Shown piece after piece: positions 61,601-64,000 of a DNA stretch of 64,000 nt. The DNA comes from Prunella strophiata (lineage: Eukaryota; Chordata; Aves; Passeriformes; Prunellidae). The first letter of the stretch is position 1; every line of letters begins with the position of its first letter. The stretch is taken from the NCBI GenBank assembly GCA_036583965.1, contig JAZBQD010000014.1:27633490-27697489 (forward strand), in the 5' to 3' direction. The notes beneath the pieces were generated by a model. It was not told the DNA's origin. It worked only from the letters and a program-made list of their open reading frames with translations, and searched no databases. The position numbers and the translations under genes were made by a program.

Positions 61601-62528
61601 AGGTAAGGCTGTGACTCTATCCCATGGGCTGAATACTATTCCACTATTGACTCCCATCTCCCTTGTCTTAAGTTGGAAGGTTTTTGCCACTTTGTTCAAC
61701 TGATCTAGGGAACTTTCTTGAAATACATTAATATTTTCTGCCACAACATCTCAAATTCTTCTTCTTACATCCTACCCAAACATTTTCACTTAAAAAATAT
61801 TAAGCTTCTTACCACTGTGCCCCCTGGCAGACAGTGGGTTACTTTACTGCAAAAAGACTAAGAGAATATTTTGGTACTGTGAGCACAGTATGTTCAAAGT
61901 GTACATATAATTCATATTTTTGAAGAAGATTTATCTGCACTTTACCGTAAGAAAACGTACTTATGTCACCATTGAGTCAGAGATGACACACAGTCAGATC
62001 AGAAGGCAAAGTGGTAAAAAGCCTTGCCTTGTTTAGTTCCTCCTCTCTTCTTTTATAGCTTAGTTTGGTACAGGTGGACCTGATTTGTCATTTAATCAAT
62101 ACATTTAACATGATTGTTTACAAATGGGTATCTTGTTAATTAACCAATCTTATGAGAAAAACAGATTATTAGAAAACATCACCTGCAGGTTATTTTAATA
62201 TTTGGTTATCATTGCTTATCTCCAGCTCCCTAAAGCTTCCCAGACCAATTCTGGGAAAACTCATCTAGCTTTCTCTCTCTCTGTACCAGGCTGTCACATC
62301 CACAGTACTTAGCCTGGGTACCAGTATTTCACTGCCTTTACTGTAACAGATGGGCATTCACATTAAGAGAAATACATTATAATGAGGGAGTACTTGGTAA
62401 GCTTGGTGTTTGTGGATATATTCTAAGCAGTGACTTCCACTCATTTGGATTTGCTGAAGGTCCGTTTTACACTTCTGCCACAAACACATTACTACATCAA
62501 CAAGTATTTCTTTGTCAGGACGGACATT
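631..62528 (-). CDS. CFAP54: CFAP54, partial gene, 46 exons traced; disrupted reading frame
   Basis: Seen: 46 minus-strand exons with GT donors and AG acceptors whose phases chain through the whole window, giving about 2,190 codons. The joined peptide is recognised from memory as cilia and flagella associated protein 54; no alignment was run. Stretches that prompted the call include VDLRWICNLILKTIELLY (w28), VLTDIGFFTEAFNELSLL (w38) and AEMMVQAAILDLQEKRPV (w45). Known of the family: CFAP54 is a very large protein of the C1d projection of the central pair in motile cilia and sperm flagella, and its loss in mouse causes ciliary and sperm motility defects. Visible architecture: helical, TPR-like segments around an FN3-like beta segment (w9-w10), and lysine- and proline-rich linkers in w22 and w26. 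Odd: in-frame TAA in w15 and w18, one-base frame breaks in w25 and w44. It could therefore be a decaying gene or carry assembly errors. Both gene ends lie outside the window. Confidence 0.85.
1014..1171 (-). CDS. CFAP54: CFAP54 exon w45
   Basis: 158 bp: two bases plus 52 codons. NDVAERRSVIKEVILEAE, then AEMMVQAAILDLQEKRPV, ending ADIKLLLQ. Acceptor CTACTTCTTTAG, donor GTTTGA (weak). The following intron is 817-1013. Among the clearest family-like exons. Confidence 0.93.
2065..2204 (-). CDS. CFAP54: CFAP54 exon w44, internal frame break
   Basis: 140 bp. From w43 the phase-0 frame reads DSTTEGVPLPPRVTAQGL and WLRCRAMLVTALV, then meets TGA (tca at 2073-2075). Past 2093-2100 another frame reads TQIHGVGDMK and leaves by GTACTG with the one-base phase that w45 needs. 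One base appears inserted (or two lost) around the 'gttcac' word. No alternative GT donor in the first frame gives a sensible junction. Confidence 0.78.
3551..3653 (-). CDS. CFAP54: CFAP54 exon w43
   Basis: 103 bp: one base plus 34 codons. VALAFSAIRLLQDAKVFS, then MDVAHFQEEKDEREHL. The acceptor CTATACCACAG and donor GTATGT are good. Split serine with w42 fits. The following intron, 2205-3550, has chance ORFs at 2920-3210 only. Confidence 0.92.
3899..4060 (+). mobile_element. CR1 LINE 3' end, plus orientation
   Basis: 'ggtcagacattgaaataggt', 'cccagggaggtcgtggagtc', 'tgggttgatggttggacttg' and the terminal 'attctattattcta' repeat identify the CR1 3' end. It sits in the intron between w42 and w43. 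The remaining 4.2-8.7 kb of this intron is AT-rich, apart from the two homopolymer runs. Confidence 0.9.
4138..4215 (-). mobile_element. CR1 LINE 3' end, minus orientation
   Basis: 'agaatcatagaataatttca' and 'aagacctctaagattgtcaa' are the reverse complement of the CR1 terminus. It faces the plus-oriented CR1 at 3899-4060 tail to tail. Similarity beyond about 4215 is too weak to call. Confidence 0.75.
7591..7627. repeat. T37 homopolymer
   Basis: Thirty-seven uninterrupted T. It could be a minus-strand poly-A tail or slippage expansion. No recognisable LINE, SINE or processed gene lies to its right on the minus strand. Confidence 0.95.
8069..8092. repeat. A24 homopolymer
   Basis: Twenty-four A in a row inside the intron between w42 and w43. 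No recognisable retroelement precedes it on the plus strand. Confidence 0.95.
8722..8787. repeat. 35-bp tandem duplication spanning the w42 donor
   Basis: A 31-bp identical segment, from 'agataaggttgtttatagta' to 'ttacttacctg', occurs at 8722-8752 and 8757-8787. It carries the last exon bases and the GTAAGT donor, so two equal donors lie 35 bp apart on the minus strand. Use of the distal one would add 35 nt and shift the frame. Confidence 0.95.
8785..8954 (-). CDS. CFAP54: CFAP54 exon w42
   Basis: 170 bp, phase 0 in, two bases out. GILLTEAEESLSYLVQDI, then DLEALIEAKLELASISQQ, a coiled-coil-like pattern. Acceptor CTCTAG, donor GTAAGT. The donor region is duplicated directly downstream. Confidence 0.93.
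10493..10671 (-). CDS. CFAP54: CFAP54 exon w41, unusual acceptor
   Basis: 179 bp: two bases plus 59 codons. KDYVLQITENALVLHLLS, then MFLTVVAAQDSRQQEQND, ending NMAMLK. Donor GTAATT. The acceptor is chosen by phase (GTAGAGAG) and has no pyrimidine tract. The better-looking CACAG upstream is out of frame. An alternative edge at 10675 pairs with the earlier w40 donor. Confidence 0.82.
10914..11130 (-). CDS. CFAP54: CFAP54 exon w40
   Basis: 217 bp, phase 0 in, one base out. VLDDTFNWSLSLTVAALC, then LTLAKMHLIICLSATINN, ending in a polar tail with SLPEPSKTTASNVK. Acceptor CTTCTTGTAG, donor GTAATT. A slightly earlier donor (GTAAAA) would also be possible. Confidence 0.9.
12453..12506 (-). CDS. CFAP54: CFAP54 exon w39 (18 codons)
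   Basis: 54 bp in phase 0: TLQKFDSSASLMTATNLQ. Found from splice signals (acceptor CCATTTTACAG, donor GTAAAA) and phase. The following intron, 11131-12452, has a short degenerate repeat of about 16 bp ('taatggtacaactt') at 11829-11882. Confidence 0.87.
13395..13517 (-). CDS. CFAP54: CFAP54 exon w38
   Basis: 41 codons, phase 0 in and out: IKVLTDIGFFTEAFNELS, then SGERIPCKIPAGYRYTEQ. One of the clearest family-like segments. Acceptor TTTTTTCATAG, donor GTAAAC. The following intron, 12507-13394, holds a GC-richer patch near 12860-13110 that I cannot assign. Confidence 0.93.
14504..14590 (-). CDS. CFAP54: CFAP54 exon w37
   Basis: 29 codons, phase 0 in and out: ILPLFTLYQYIVSELCKD to EGRIFK. Acceptor TTTTGCTACAG, donor GTAATC. 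The following intron, 13518-14503, is AT-rich with no call. Confidence 0.9.
15168..15505 (+). mobile_element. CR1 LINE 3' end, plus orientation
   Basis: Contains 'gaaattcaggttagatatta', 'gtgagacactggagcaggtt', 'ggccaggttggatgaggtgt' and the closing 'ctatggttctatgat'. About 340 bp of typical CR1 tail without any coding frame. It sits in the intron between w36 and w37, whose remainder (15506-17038) shows nothing recognised. Confidence 0.9.
17039..17221 (-). CDS. CFAP54: CFAP54 exon w36
   Basis: 61 codons, phase 0 in and out. TVFRASLLHPTSDYDFAQ, then NILIPGIDLFSDRYRADI and VVASLNFVMSELHCAK. Acceptor GCTTTCAG, donor GTAAGT. Confidence 0.94.
17452..17702. repeat. Diverged tandem duplication, about 129-bp period
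   Basis: 'tttctgggagagttgctgac' starts at 17452 and again at 17581. The following 120 bp are similar but carry many substitutions and a small insertion ('tctaggtgca') in the second copy. It is an older event than the 48-bp and 35-bp duplications. Intronic. Confidence 0.9.
19036..19102 (-). CDS. CFAP54: CFAP54 exon w35 (short)
   Basis: 67 bp: one base plus 22 codons. YITTSNVRLRTKYCYFSA then ILFK. Too short for an ORF call but phase-perfect between w34 and w36. Acceptor GCTTTAG, donor GTAAGA. The following intron, 17222-19035, contains a 129-bp tandem duplication. Confidence 0.9.
20677..20883 (-). CDS. CFAP54: CFAP54 exon w34, TPR-like
   Basis: 207 bp: one base, 68 codons, two bases. AAFKYWCQSLDETLDIAD completes the TPR-like pair begun in w33, followed by NTWQELSFPKDATDCF and WGCLHAAVLVAKIA. 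Acceptor TTTTATGTTACAG, donor GTAAGT. The following intron, 19103-20676, shows nothing recognised. Confidence 0.94.
21322..21409 (-). CDS. CFAP54: CFAP54 exon w33, TPR-like
   Basis: 88 bp: two bases, 28 codons, two bases. ILEMNNQGDLKVQALHEL, then GNLHFYAGNK has the spacing of a TPR helix A. Acceptor AAATTACAG, donor GTACAT. Confidence 0.9.
22293..22490 (-). CDS. CFAP54: CFAP54 exon w32
   Basis: 198 bp: two bases, 65 codons, one base. NAGRAISGHISSSRKLKF, then VVDEVIFLPTPSDLSQEK and a polar end SSYEQTI. It keeps more CpG codons (GCC, ACG, CCG) than its neighbours. Acceptor CTAATCTAG, donor GTAATC. Confidence 0.92.
23001..23153 (-). CDS. CFAP54: CFAP54 exon w31
   Basis: 153 bp: two bases, 50 codons, one base. 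HNQAKALVCVPLDVNDTL, then SRKLLTLFLAHTQ. Acceptor CCTTTTAG, donor GTGAGT. Splits fit w30 (aspartate) and w32 (glutamate). Confidence 0.92.
23710..23824 (-). CDS. CFAP54: CFAP54 exon w30
   Basis: 115 bp, phase 0 in, one base out. MRCRNYIGYKLQLPVAHS, then a glycine, serine and proline loop SFFSPPTNNDST. Acceptor GCTTTTTAG, donor GTCAGA (weak). Confidence 0.88.
25410..25545 (-). CDS. CFAP54: CFAP54 exon w29
   Basis: 136 bp: one base plus 45 codons. ERFTEQVSPLLVYAQRQL, then a polar tail SGSDSHESHSTKYLSDDA. Acceptor TTTTTTTCCAG, donor GTGAAA. The following intron, 23825-25409, has a GC-richer patch near 24520-24800 that I cannot assign. Confidence 0.94.
25643..25866 (-). CDS. CFAP54: CFAP54 exon w28
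   Basis: 224 bp, phase 0 in, two bases out. A polar loop (IVDPEGDFCIPSCLGG) is followed by VDLRWICNLILKTIELLY and KKWEALVHIAVQFN, one of the segments on which I recognise the family. Acceptor CTGTAG, donor GTAAGT. Confidence 0.95.
26074..26301 (-). CDS. CFAP54: CFAP54 exon w27
   Basis: 76 codons, phase 0 in and out. VLAHRGGQWTLLQNACRE, then PITWDFLCNTIWLPFYFA and MIIDMIIDLQGSSSLK. A hydrophobic, helical and apparently well-conserved region. Acceptor ATACACAG, donor GTAAAA. Confidence 0.94.
26962..27113 (-). CDS. CFAP54: CFAP54 exon w26, basic linker
   Basis: 152 bp: two bases plus 50 codons. GKSPKTKNKQSRTPRSRT is strongly basic, then LLLKHFTSIFLHLKRAV. Acceptor GTTTTCAG, donor GTAAGA. The upstream intron, 27114-28804 (1.7 kb), shows no recognised repeat. 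Confidence 0.9.
28805..28940 (-). CDS. CFAP54: CFAP54 exon w25, internal frame break
   Basis: The 5' part reads VLDPEIFSLNNSG and REVAEDNIENQLL in the frame set by w24. That frame then hits TGA (tca at 28820-28822). After the CTCCTCCTCTCCTGG run (28836-28850) the other frame reads LEKSEVTETQT and leaves through a strong GTAAGA donor with the phase w26 needs. One base seems missing, or two extra. Tandem acceptors TTCTGCAG and TTACAG, 6 bp apart, both fit, with or without two residues (YS). Confidence 0.75.
29341..29559 (-). CDS. CFAP54: CFAP54 exon w24
   Basis: 219 bp: one base, 72 codons, two bases. KGKDKLKILAHETLVMLL, then PWKSQMNIYLAVAHYHLF, a TPR-like pair. Ends GSQHLD plus a split serine. 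Acceptor GATTTAG, donor GTATAT. Confidence 0.92.
29788..30051 (-). CDS. CFAP54: CFAP54 exon w23 (longest in window)
   Basis: 264 bp: one base, 87 codons, two bases. ETKKKLWLEIKGRHPDLK, then YYVLFILEVLNYQSKAIK, ending ILRQISYRS. Helical and basic. Acceptor CATATCTCAG, donor GTAAAA. The split tryptophan with w24 fits. Confidence 0.92.
31131..31270 (-). CDS. CFAP54: CFAP54 exon w22, basic linker
   Basis: 140 bp, phase 0 in, two bases out. GKNTPPSKKPRASPAKKT is a lysine- and proline-rich linker, followed by GPLREYLMKNPDAMNSAE. The acceptor has a T8 tract and AAAG; donor GTAAAT. The following intron is plain AT-rich. Confidence 0.88.
31614..31649. repeat. Perfect 36-bp palindrome, no loop
   Basis: tgagatagattaagaaac is followed immediately by its exact reverse complement. 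There is no spacer and the symmetry stops abruptly on both sides. Intronic, between w21 and w22. Confidence 0.96.
32222..32315 (-). CDS. CFAP54: CFAP54 exon w21
   Basis: 94 bp: one base plus 31 codons. RNENILGADGILTQVRSL then GEGTHAAGVQK. Acceptor TTTTTTTATCAG, donor GTGAGT. The following intron, 31271-32221, contains a perfect palindrome. Confidence 0.9.
33024..33150 (-). CDS. CFAP54: CFAP54 exon w20
   Basis: 127 bp: two bases, 41 codons, two bases. LKFRGQRRFLEFFVQLLH, then EKFQWVLEWAESVEENLK. Acceptor GTTACTTTATTGCAG, donor GTAGAT. Splits fit w19 (valine) and w21 (arginine). Confidence 0.9.
33301..33352. repeat. Perfect hairpin, 18-bp arms, 16-nt loop
   Basis: The arm tgctaaatgcttcttgtg at 33301-33318 pairs perfectly with 33335-33352. 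It would fold on either strand. It is intronic and only about 80 bp from the 48-bp tandem duplication. No conserved small RNA is claimed. Confidence 0.95.
33433..33528. repeat. 48-bp tandem duplication
   Basis: The segment from 'ctgtgaattcctcttccagt' to 'ggaaacgggat' occurs twice, starting at 33433 and 33481, with a further partial copy of its start at 33421. The copies are nearly identical, so the event looks recent. Intronic, between w19 and w20. Confidence 0.95.
33876..34082 (-). CDS. CFAP54: CFAP54 exon w19
   Basis: 207 bp: two bases, 68 codons, one base. RDLKANCAREGFFCQLQV, then LLYILTAFHNGVHLVIDS and SPLFLYPVISCWTSERAYRE. The acceptor CATCCTCTCTCATGACAG has a good pyrimidine tract and fits w18 (split methionine). 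An alternative start at 34116 is also open but would be out of phase. Donor GTAGGA. Confidence 0.85.
35480..36062 (+). mobile_element. CR1 LINE 3' part, plus orientation
   Basis: A diverged CR1 tail of about 580 bp. It includes 'gaagcagcatggccagcag', 'gagggaactgggtttgttca', 'gaagagaaggctaagaggaa' and the 3' 'ccttccaacatatactactc' end. Several frame breaks are present. It sits in the intron between w18 and w19, which is otherwise AT-rich with nothing recognised. Confidence 0.8.
36172..36270 (-). CDS. CFAP54: CFAP54 exon w18, with in-frame TAA
   Basis: 99 bp: two bases, 32 codons, one base. Acceptor CTACCTTTTAAG, donor GTAAGA. It reads GNE, stop, then TYFKICWSLGSSKRIFWL and IILPDLDELT. The phase fits w17 and w19 exactly. 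The stop is the plus-strand tta at 36257-36259. A shorter version from 36233 avoids the stop, but it needs a poor acceptor (TTGGAG) and a different w17 donor. Confidence 0.72.
36769..36865 (-). CDS. CFAP54: CFAP54 exon w17
   Basis: 97 bp, phase 0 in, one base out: RRSSKASHLAAMAKAAEN then LNSLESSLLKLTEP. Acceptor AATATTTCAG, donor GTGAGT. The leftover G pairs with TC of w18 to give valine. Confidence 0.9.
37050..37212 (+). mobile_element. CR1 LINE 3' end, plus orientation
   Basis: Contains 'ggaggtgttcaagactgggc', 'gatgaggcactgagcaaccc' and 'tctttaaggtcccttccaac', ending at 'gtgattcta'. These are hallmark CR1 3' sequences, here only about 160 bp long. It sits in the intron between w16 and w17. 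Confidence 0.85.
37302..37435 (-). CDS. CFAP54: CFAP54 exon w16
   Basis: 134 bp: two bases plus 44 codons. TIFMERVELSAIIINYGK, then LLISPAVLPGQSG and a charged end TEKTHTGKE. Acceptor GATTCTTTTATAG, donor GTAAAA. Joins w17 in phase 0. Confidence 0.9.
38225..38668. other. Unexplained GC-rich block in CFAP54 intron
   Basis: A sharply bounded, CCTG-rich segment stands out from AT-rich surroundings and keeps a 147-codon plus-strand frame. The composition is repetitive in feel (many 'gacct', 'ggctcc' words). It may be an old LTR or other mobile-element piece. I do not recognise the family, and the translated frame resembles no protein I know. Confidence 0.4.
38939..38987 (-). CDS. CFAP54: CFAP54 exon w15, with in-frame TAA
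   Basis: 49 bp with a strong acceptor (CCTTCACTTTCAG) and donor (GTGAGA). Its length (phase 0 in, one base out) is what w14 and w16 need. It reads P, stop, then YISVDDIYDSDTLF, with the split serine leading into w16. The TAA is its second codon (plus-strand tta at 38982-38984). An internal acceptor (CTGTAG) avoids the stop but breaks the phase with w14. The exon is certain only as far as the phase logic goes. Confidence 0.72.
39460..39582 (-). CDS. CFAP54: CFAP54 exon w14
   Basis: 41 codons, phase 0 in and out: ILIKCLAVLQEIPSATLQ, then RRQEGCYESIQHMIACAS, ending YHTAK. Acceptor ATTTACAG, donor GTATGG. Apart from the minisatellite and its flanks, the upstream intron holds only A and T runs. 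Confidence 0.92.
40365..40900. repeat. 78-bp minisatellite, block 1 (about 6.9 units)
   Basis: Units start with ctcctggatgg at 40365 and recur every 78 bp up to 40833. The last unit breaks off after 'ctgcacctc' at 40900. As read, the copies are identical. Because 78 is a multiple of 3, three frames stay open across the array. It lies in the CFAP54 intron between w13 and w14. Confidence 0.97.
40905..41100. repeat. Duplicated unique flank, copy A
   Basis: About 195 bp, from 'cttttctttaacaag' to 'ctgctacagttta', separate the two minisatellite blocks. The same sequence recurs at 42247-42437. The differences I can find are insertions or deletions only: A-run lengths of 17 against 13 and 19 against 16, and five small 1-2 base indels. 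Confidence 0.93.
41104..42103. repeat. 78-bp minisatellite, block 2 (about 12.8 units)
   Basis: The array enters mid-unit at gtgctgtagcc. Unit starts lie at 41160 and every 78 bp up to 42018, then a partial unit starts at 42096 and ends at 'ctcctgga'. It is the same unit as block 1, with no differences seen. On the minus strand one frame encodes a 26-residue repeat, QELKAEAGDKATAQVQGP followed by SRRKSQEV. Confidence 0.97.
42247..42437. repeat. Duplicated unique flank, copy B
   Basis: Partner of copy A, on the distal side of block 2. It is separated from the array by about 143 bp (42104-42246) that copy A lacks. Copy B continues into ordinary intron sequence, so it is the likely original flank. 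Confidence 0.93.
42693..42848 (-). CDS. CFAP54: CFAP54 exon w13
   Basis: 52 codons, phase 0 in and out: IARLAECERMTVAIELST, then YILQAVVQCYGLLAPLIY, ending VPVVQ. Donor GTGAGA, acceptor CTTTTACAG. It joins directly in phase to w14 (ILIKCLAVLQ), so the minisatellite at 40.4-42.1 kb lies in the intron between them. Confidence 0.92.
43813..43960 (-). CDS. CFAP54: CFAP54 exon w12
   Basis: 148 bp: one base plus 49 codons. LCFEAVYQTSPITLYLFL to CSNEIFYKEQ, hydrophobic and helical. Acceptor GTATTTTGTAG, donor GTATGT. The split arginine with w11 fits. The following intron, 42849-43812, is plain AT-rich sequence. Confidence 0.9.
45989..46131 (-). CDS. CFAP54: CFAP54 exon w11
   Basis: 143 bp, phase 0 in, two bases out. 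VAYQTGNFRLARAAFSPM looks like a TPR helix pair, then DYFVTDSSPLPPNAAV. Acceptor GTTTTGTAG, donor GTAATT. The following intron, 43961-45988, shows an interrupted T run near 44476 and nothing else notable. Confidence 0.9.
47107..47292 (-). CDS. CFAP54: CFAP54 exon w10, FN3-like core
   Basis: 62 codons, phase 0 in and out. The core LEVQGLDANEKYIFALAA, followed by YSSDGKLIGDAIG, resembles the E and F strands of a fibronectin type III fold. This is inferred from the residue pattern. It ends SAITVRAYLTQ and leads into a TPR-like segment in w11. Donor GTAGGG, acceptor TTGGTAG. Confidence 0.9.
49659..49751 (-). CDS. CFAP54: CFAP54 exon w9, start of FN3-like segment
   Basis: 31 codons, phase 0 in and out: VSWYCILGCVAGGGNTKV to NSGEQ. 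Alternating hydrophobic residues suggest beta strands. Acceptor ACTTCAAAG, donor GTAAGA. The following intron, 47293-49658 (2.4 kb), has several chance ORFs between 47450 and 48060 but no recognised repeat. Confidence 0.87.
50240..50560 (-). mobile_element. CR1 LINE fragment, minus orientation
   Basis: The segment containing 'gaagatactgaagagcatca' through 'tcaaaggccttacagaagtc' is the reverse complement of the central CR1 reverse-transcriptase coding part, diverged and without an intact frame. It lies in the same intron as the plus-oriented fragment at 51222. Confidence 0.65.
51222..51618 (+). mobile_element. CR1 LINE fragments, plus orientation
   Basis: 51222-51300 matches the internal CR1 segment around 'ggatttactaagggcaaatc'. 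51340-51618 matches the CR1 3' end with 'ttggacaagagacctcttc' and the terminal 'ctgtgattcta' motif. The two parts look like one internally deleted, 5'-truncated insertion. No CR1 ORF is intact. Family assignment is from memory of the consensus. Confidence 0.65.
52060..52233 (-). CDS. CFAP54: CFAP54 exon w8
   Basis: 58 codons, phase 0 in and out: EALTLIEQVEAEQSALSR, then a basic and proline run (KKSRTPPPP), then MTFKPAPFDSDIQ. It reads as the end of a helix leading into the beta-rich FN3-like part. Acceptor AATCATAG, donor GTAATG. The following intron, 49752-52059, carries two CR1 fragments. Confidence 0.9.
55497..55618 (-). CDS. CFAP54: CFAP54 exon w7
   Basis: 122 bp: two bases plus 40 codons. 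ELIMKKIKRNKLSRAIFL and then a helical segment ending QRQLLE. Acceptor TGTTTTCTAG, donor GTAATA. The following intron, 52234-55496 (3.3 kb), holds no recognised mobile element. Confidence 0.9.
55700..55777 (-). CDS. CFAP54: CFAP54 exon w6
   Basis: 78 bp: two bases, 25 codons, one base. Encodes AQVVDRSPKSSKSHEKNI to GFQYLS, a serine- and lysine-rich linker. Donor GTAAGA, acceptor CCACACAG. Phases match w5 (split glycine) and w7 (split glutamate). Confidence 0.88.
56580..56727 (-). CDS. CFAP54: CFAP54 exon w5
   Basis: 148 bp, phase 0 in, one base out. VDSNDENLNSVLGYGDDK is a polar loop, followed by the helical LELIQAQHRVAVKLLKIT. Donor GTAGGT, acceptor GATTTATTAG. The following intron, 55778-56579, shows no recognised repeat. 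Confidence 0.9.
57246..57826 (+). mobile_element. Solo LTR, avian ERVL-type, opposite to CFAP54
   Basis: About 580 bp that begin TGTACTGG and end with a GGTTAAACCACA-type terminus. It includes the 'cccaataaag' polyadenylation signal near 57701 and a 'gtacataaac' TATA-like box near 57524. From memory this is the layout of the abundant bird ERVL-type LTRs, including the 'atctcaacccacaagttttc' 3' portion. No internal gag, pol or env sequence adjoins it, so it is a solo LTR. Flanking 5-bp sequences (caact and atact) do not match well, so no clean target duplication is claimed. It lies inside the intron between w4 and w5. Confidence 0.75.
58002..58130 (-). CDS. CFAP54: CFAP54 exon w4
   Basis: 43 codons, phase 0 in and out: KTPTEQLQIAYEILEKAI to SIFDSCCTK. 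Acceptor TTTTCATTTCAG, donor GTAAAG. The helical pattern suits the TPR-like N-terminal half. The following intron, 56728-58001, contains the ERVL-type LTR. Confidence 0.9.
59093..59148 (-). CDS. CFAP54: CFAP54 exon w3 (short)
   Basis: 56 bp, two bases plus 18 codons: GSASLLQDETCDMPEILM. Too short for ordinary ORF calling. The acceptor used (AAAAAAG) is poor, but it is the one whose phase fits w2, with the split codon reading glycine. Donor GTAACT. The following intron, 58131-59092, shows only a short A run near 58332. Confidence 0.75.
60865..61012 (-). CDS. CFAP54: CFAP54 exon w2
   Basis: 148 bp, phase 0 in, one base out. Encodes WVHILWIMNEIIVKSN through a helical segment to an acidic and lysine-rich end (SESKEKE). 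Acceptor CATTTTTAG, donor GTAAAG. The following intron, 59149-60864, shows no repeat that I recognise. Confidence 0.88.
62394..62528 (-). CDS. CFAP54: CFAP54 exon w1 (first in window)
   Basis: 45 codons, phase 0 in and out. Starts NVRPDKEILVDVVMCLWQ after a TTTTCTTTCCAG acceptor and ends HKHQAYQ. The donor is the weak GTACTC. It joins in frame to w2 (WVHILWIMNE). The following intron, 61013-62393, holds nothing I recognise beyond a short TC run near 62270. Confidence 0.85.
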
Positions 62529-64000
62529 CTGGAAAGAAAAAACAATATAATTGTGGAAATGGGCAGGCATATAAAAACCACAAATAACCCAGTACATAAA
62601 CAGTCTCAATGTTTTTCAACACAAGTAAATAAAAGATGTCACTTTCTTACAAGGGATGACAACATTTTGAAAGCTTTAGAAATACTTTTTAAAAATAATT
62701 TCTGGTAGACCACTCAAGCTTTTCTTCTCTCAACAATATAGGTGGGTTTAGATGTTTGGGGAGTTTATTTCTTTTTTTCTAATTGACAAGCTCTTAAAAG
62801 TAACACAGAGAAGGAAATCAGTGAGATGAAAATTACATGAGAGAGCAAATTAACTATAATGTTGAAATCAATAGATTCTGGATAAACTTTGTTTTTATTA
62901 AAATATTTAAATATTTGCAGAATAAAATCTAAATTAATAGTTTCATTTTGCTTGACAGAGTACTTCCATGGGCTGTTGATGCACCTGAGATGACGAAGCA
63001 GTGGAAAACAAACTAGAAAAAAATTTGGGCAGAAATATCTAACAAGTGAAAGAAATGTTAAATCCTAGCTGCATCTTGAAAAGAGAGTAATGAACAAATT
63101 CAAAACTCTAGTCAGTTAACCTCCTAATTAACACATTTTAAAAGGTAATAAAGCCCATCCATGTGTTAAACACAATCTAAACAGTGAGTAAGGGTCAGTA
63201 CACATCTTTATTACCAGTTGTAGTAGAGTTGAACTAGTATCTCAGGTGCAGTGAAACCTGATATATCCACACTATTTATACTCCCATATATGTTTCAGTA
63301 TAAGATTTATGGGATGTTGATAATGAAACTGGGGGAGAAAAAAATTGAAAAAAAGTAAATCAAAATTATTTTTGCCACTGGTTTGGTGGCAGCAAGCTGC
63401 TAGATTGCCTCTGCTATATATCATGTAACTTCACCATCAGTAGTGCTCTGTTAATCAGGGGCAAATTTGTCTTTCTTCTCTGGACAGAAGATCAAGAAGA
63501 TTTGCAGGGAAGGGTAGAAGAACCAGTAGAGTTTAAATCCAGGTAACTGCCTCCATACATTAAAAACTGACAAATCATGCTATCTAAAGGTATCTGTGGA
63601 ATACCTCACAGGCAAGATACTTTGGCTAAATATACTACACCAAAGCTAAAAATGTCTGGGCTCCAGTTACATTCAAATTGTGGCAATATTCAAATTATAT
63701 CTAAAATAAATTTTGCAGTTAAGATATGTACAATGTTATCAGCACAGGTTTTTTCTAAGGAAATATTGTAATTATTCTTTTGGATCACAAACTATATTAA
63801 TGTAAGTGCTAGTAGTGGGAACATTGCACTATAATTTCTTCCCCTCTCAGTAGCAGATTAAGGGGAAATCTCAGTTTGAGCAAGTAAAAGTGGTTACTCA
63901 GGGAATAAATCATCAGATACATAATAGGATTATTTCTACAGTGGAGACTTCAGCACAGAGTCCCACTCTCATTGGTTTTGTTGTTGCTGTTTCAGTTTTT
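62529..64000. other. Upstream intron of CFAP54, no exon recognised
   Basis: The exon before w1 should lie here or beyond the window. The best minus-strand candidate, near 63440-63480, has a donor-like boundary but does not reach phase 0, which w1 requires. I see no repeat family or RNA gene here. Confidence 0.5.

Noticed and set aside
63430..63490. Candidate exon upstream of w1
   Set aside because: The acceptor is plausible but the frame ends with two extra bases, while w1 needs phase 0. The donor GTTACA is weak.

Overview
The window looks like one long stretch of a bird genome, probably a passerine. The basis is: AT-rich introns; several truncated CR1 LINE 3' ends in both orientations; one solo LTR that resembles avian ERVL-type LTRs; and a single intron-rich gene on the minus strand. 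No prokaryotic gene organisation is present. Most open frames in the window are chance ORFs or read-through of exons into introns.

The gene is recognised as CFAP54 (cilia and flagella associated protein 54), a roughly 3,100-residue protein of the ciliary central apparatus. It enters the window at the right, in its N-terminal to middle part, and leaves at the left; neither end of the gene is present. I traced 46 exons (w1 to w46, numbered in transcript order from 62528 down to 631). They total about 6.6 kb, or about 2,190 codons. I checked the phase at every junction by hand, and with the exons as drawn every junction agrees.

The phase-consistent model is not intact. Two exons carry an in-frame TAA (w18 at 36257-36259, w15 at 38982-38984). 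Two others change frame internally by one base (w25 near 28836-28850, w44 near 2093-2100). Either CFAP54 is decaying in this bird, or the assembly has local errors. The window offers evidence for the second possibility too: a duplicated flank at the minisatellite differs from its partner only by small indels.

Region by region, from the left: 1-3.7 kb holds exons w46 to w43. 3.7-8.8 kb is a large intron with tail-to-tail CR1 fragments, a T37 run and an A24 run. 8.7-34.1 kb is exon-dense (w42 to w19), with a duplicated splice donor, a 129-bp tandem duplication, a perfect 36-bp palindrome and a perfect 18-bp-arm hairpin. 35.5-38.7 kb holds two CR1 fragments and an unexplained GC-rich block. 40.36-42.44 kb is an intronic 78-bp minisatellite in two blocks. 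42.7-62.5 kb holds exons w13 to w1, more CR1 fragments at 50-51.6 kb and the ERVL-type LTR at 57.2-57.8 kb. No tRNA, rRNA, CRISPR array or second gene was found.
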